Origin: Leifsonia poae | GTDB lineage: Bacteria; Actinomycetota; Actinomycetes; Actinomycetales; Microbacteriaceae | Assembly (NCBI RefSeq): GCF_020009625.1 | Contig: NZ_JAIHLP010000002.1 | Span: forward strand, 124,001-188,000 | DNA length: 64,000 bases | Direction of reading: 5' to 3' | Shown here: positions 63,683 to 64,000 of the stretch, in pieces | How positions within the stretch are numbered: the stretch's first letter is position 1 | How the letters are laid out: every line of letters starts with the position of its first letter | Program-made: the position numbers and the translations under genes | Notes under the pieces: generated by a model | What the model was told of the DNA's origin: nothing | What the model saw: the letters and a program-made list of their open reading frames with translations, nothing else | Database searches by the model: none

Positions 63683-63731
63683 GCGATCTAGAGTAGTGAC
63701 TGCGCAGCGCGCCGAGCGTCGAGGAGGGAAA

Positions 63732-64000
63732 GTGCCGATCTATCTGGATCACGCGGCCACGACGCCGATGCGGCCGGAGGCCATCGCCGCCTACGCGGAG
63801 GCGATGGGGGTGGTGGGCAATCCCTCGTCGATCCACAGTCAGGGTCAGCAGGCCAAACGGATGCTCGAGGAGGCGCGCGAGGTCGTCGCGACGACGCTCG
63901 GCTGCGACCCGATCGAGGTCGTCTTCACGTCCGGTGGAACCGAGGCGGTGAACCTGGCCATCAAGGGGATCTTCTGGGCGCGCAACGGGGGAGGCCGGCC
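63732..64000 (+). CDS. Cysteine desulfurase, N-terminal part (3' truncated)
   Basis: PLP enzyme of the NifS/IscS class that supplies sulfur for tRNA thiolation or Fe-S clusters. The first 89 codons are present: GTG start at 63732 with GAGGAGG upstream, then [33 protein letters not shown] and [17 protein letters not shown], the standard N-terminal blocks. The catalytic Lys and Cys lie outside the window. In actinobacteria this gene usually precedes mnmA, which cannot be checked here. It diverges from glgX with 49 bases between starts. Confidence 0.93.
   Translation, partial: MPIYLDHAATTPMRPEAIAAYAEAMGVVGNPSSIHSQGQQAKRMLEEAREVVATTLGCDPIEVVFTSGGTEAVNLAIKGIFWARNGGGR

Overview
High-GC, gene-dense DNA with many GTG/TTG starts and frequent 4-base start/stop overlaps. 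Core gene order and protein features (Cys-free L32, SMC–FtsY–Ffh block, DUF2469, DUF58/TgpA pair, GlgE) point to an actinobacterium, most likely Microbacteriaceae; the genus is inference. The window is chromosomal core: no rRNA, tRNA, IS element, CRISPR array or prophage was seen. No gene-free stretch exceeds about 250 bases.

Layout. 1-10.1 kb: 3' end of recG, coaD, a MoxR ATPase–DUF58–transglutaminase trio, DUF177–rpmF–rnc–mutM, and a broken tandem GNAT gene. 10.3-20.1 kb: smc, ftsY and ffh (chromosome organisation and protein targeting), with an unknown polytopic membrane protein and a CHAD protein on the opposite strand. 20.1-22.4 kb, minus strand: thioredoxin, SGNH lipoprotein, YbdK-type ligase. 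22.5-30.5 kb: rpsP–khpA–rimM / trmD / map / rplS–lepB–rnhB–DUF2469. A GntR–MFS pair with a triple-palindrome operator sits between rimM and trmD, and trmD carries a one-base frame disruption. 30.5-38.6 kb: DHA2-type MFS, yraN–comM–dprA–xerC, an M23 protein and a sugar-porter MFS. 38.8-43.7 kb: rpsB–tsf–pyrH–frr–cdsA and a two-domain DivIVA-like protein. 43.7-53.2 kb, the least characterised part: a secreted APF/lysozyme-like protein, a small zinc-ribbon-like protein, an alpha/beta hydrolase, an AI-2E permease behind an 879-residue DivIVA-headed coiled coil with about 42 uninterrupted 11-residue repeats, a 634-residue membrane protein with an internal lipobox, a CnoX-like thioredoxin/TPR protein and an NAD(P)-binding protein. 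53.2-63.7 kb: alpha-glucan metabolism (glgB–glgE on minus, glgP divergent, glgX on minus), with an S66 peptidase and a YbaK deacylase between. The window ends in a truncated cysteine desulfurase gene.

How it fits together. Most genes serve translation, RNA maturation, protein export and the cell envelope. GlgE, GlgB, GlgP and GlgX together would build and break down a branched alpha-glucan from maltose-1-phosphate. Recurrent features are -10-like TANNNT hexamers 6-9 bases before start codons that lack a Shine-Dalgarno sequence (probable leaderless mRNAs) and terminator hairpins that contain the stop codons of both convergent genes. The best candidates for new biology are the hendecad coiled-coil protein with its neighbours, and the disrupted trmD, whose junction is a formal -1 slippery heptamer.
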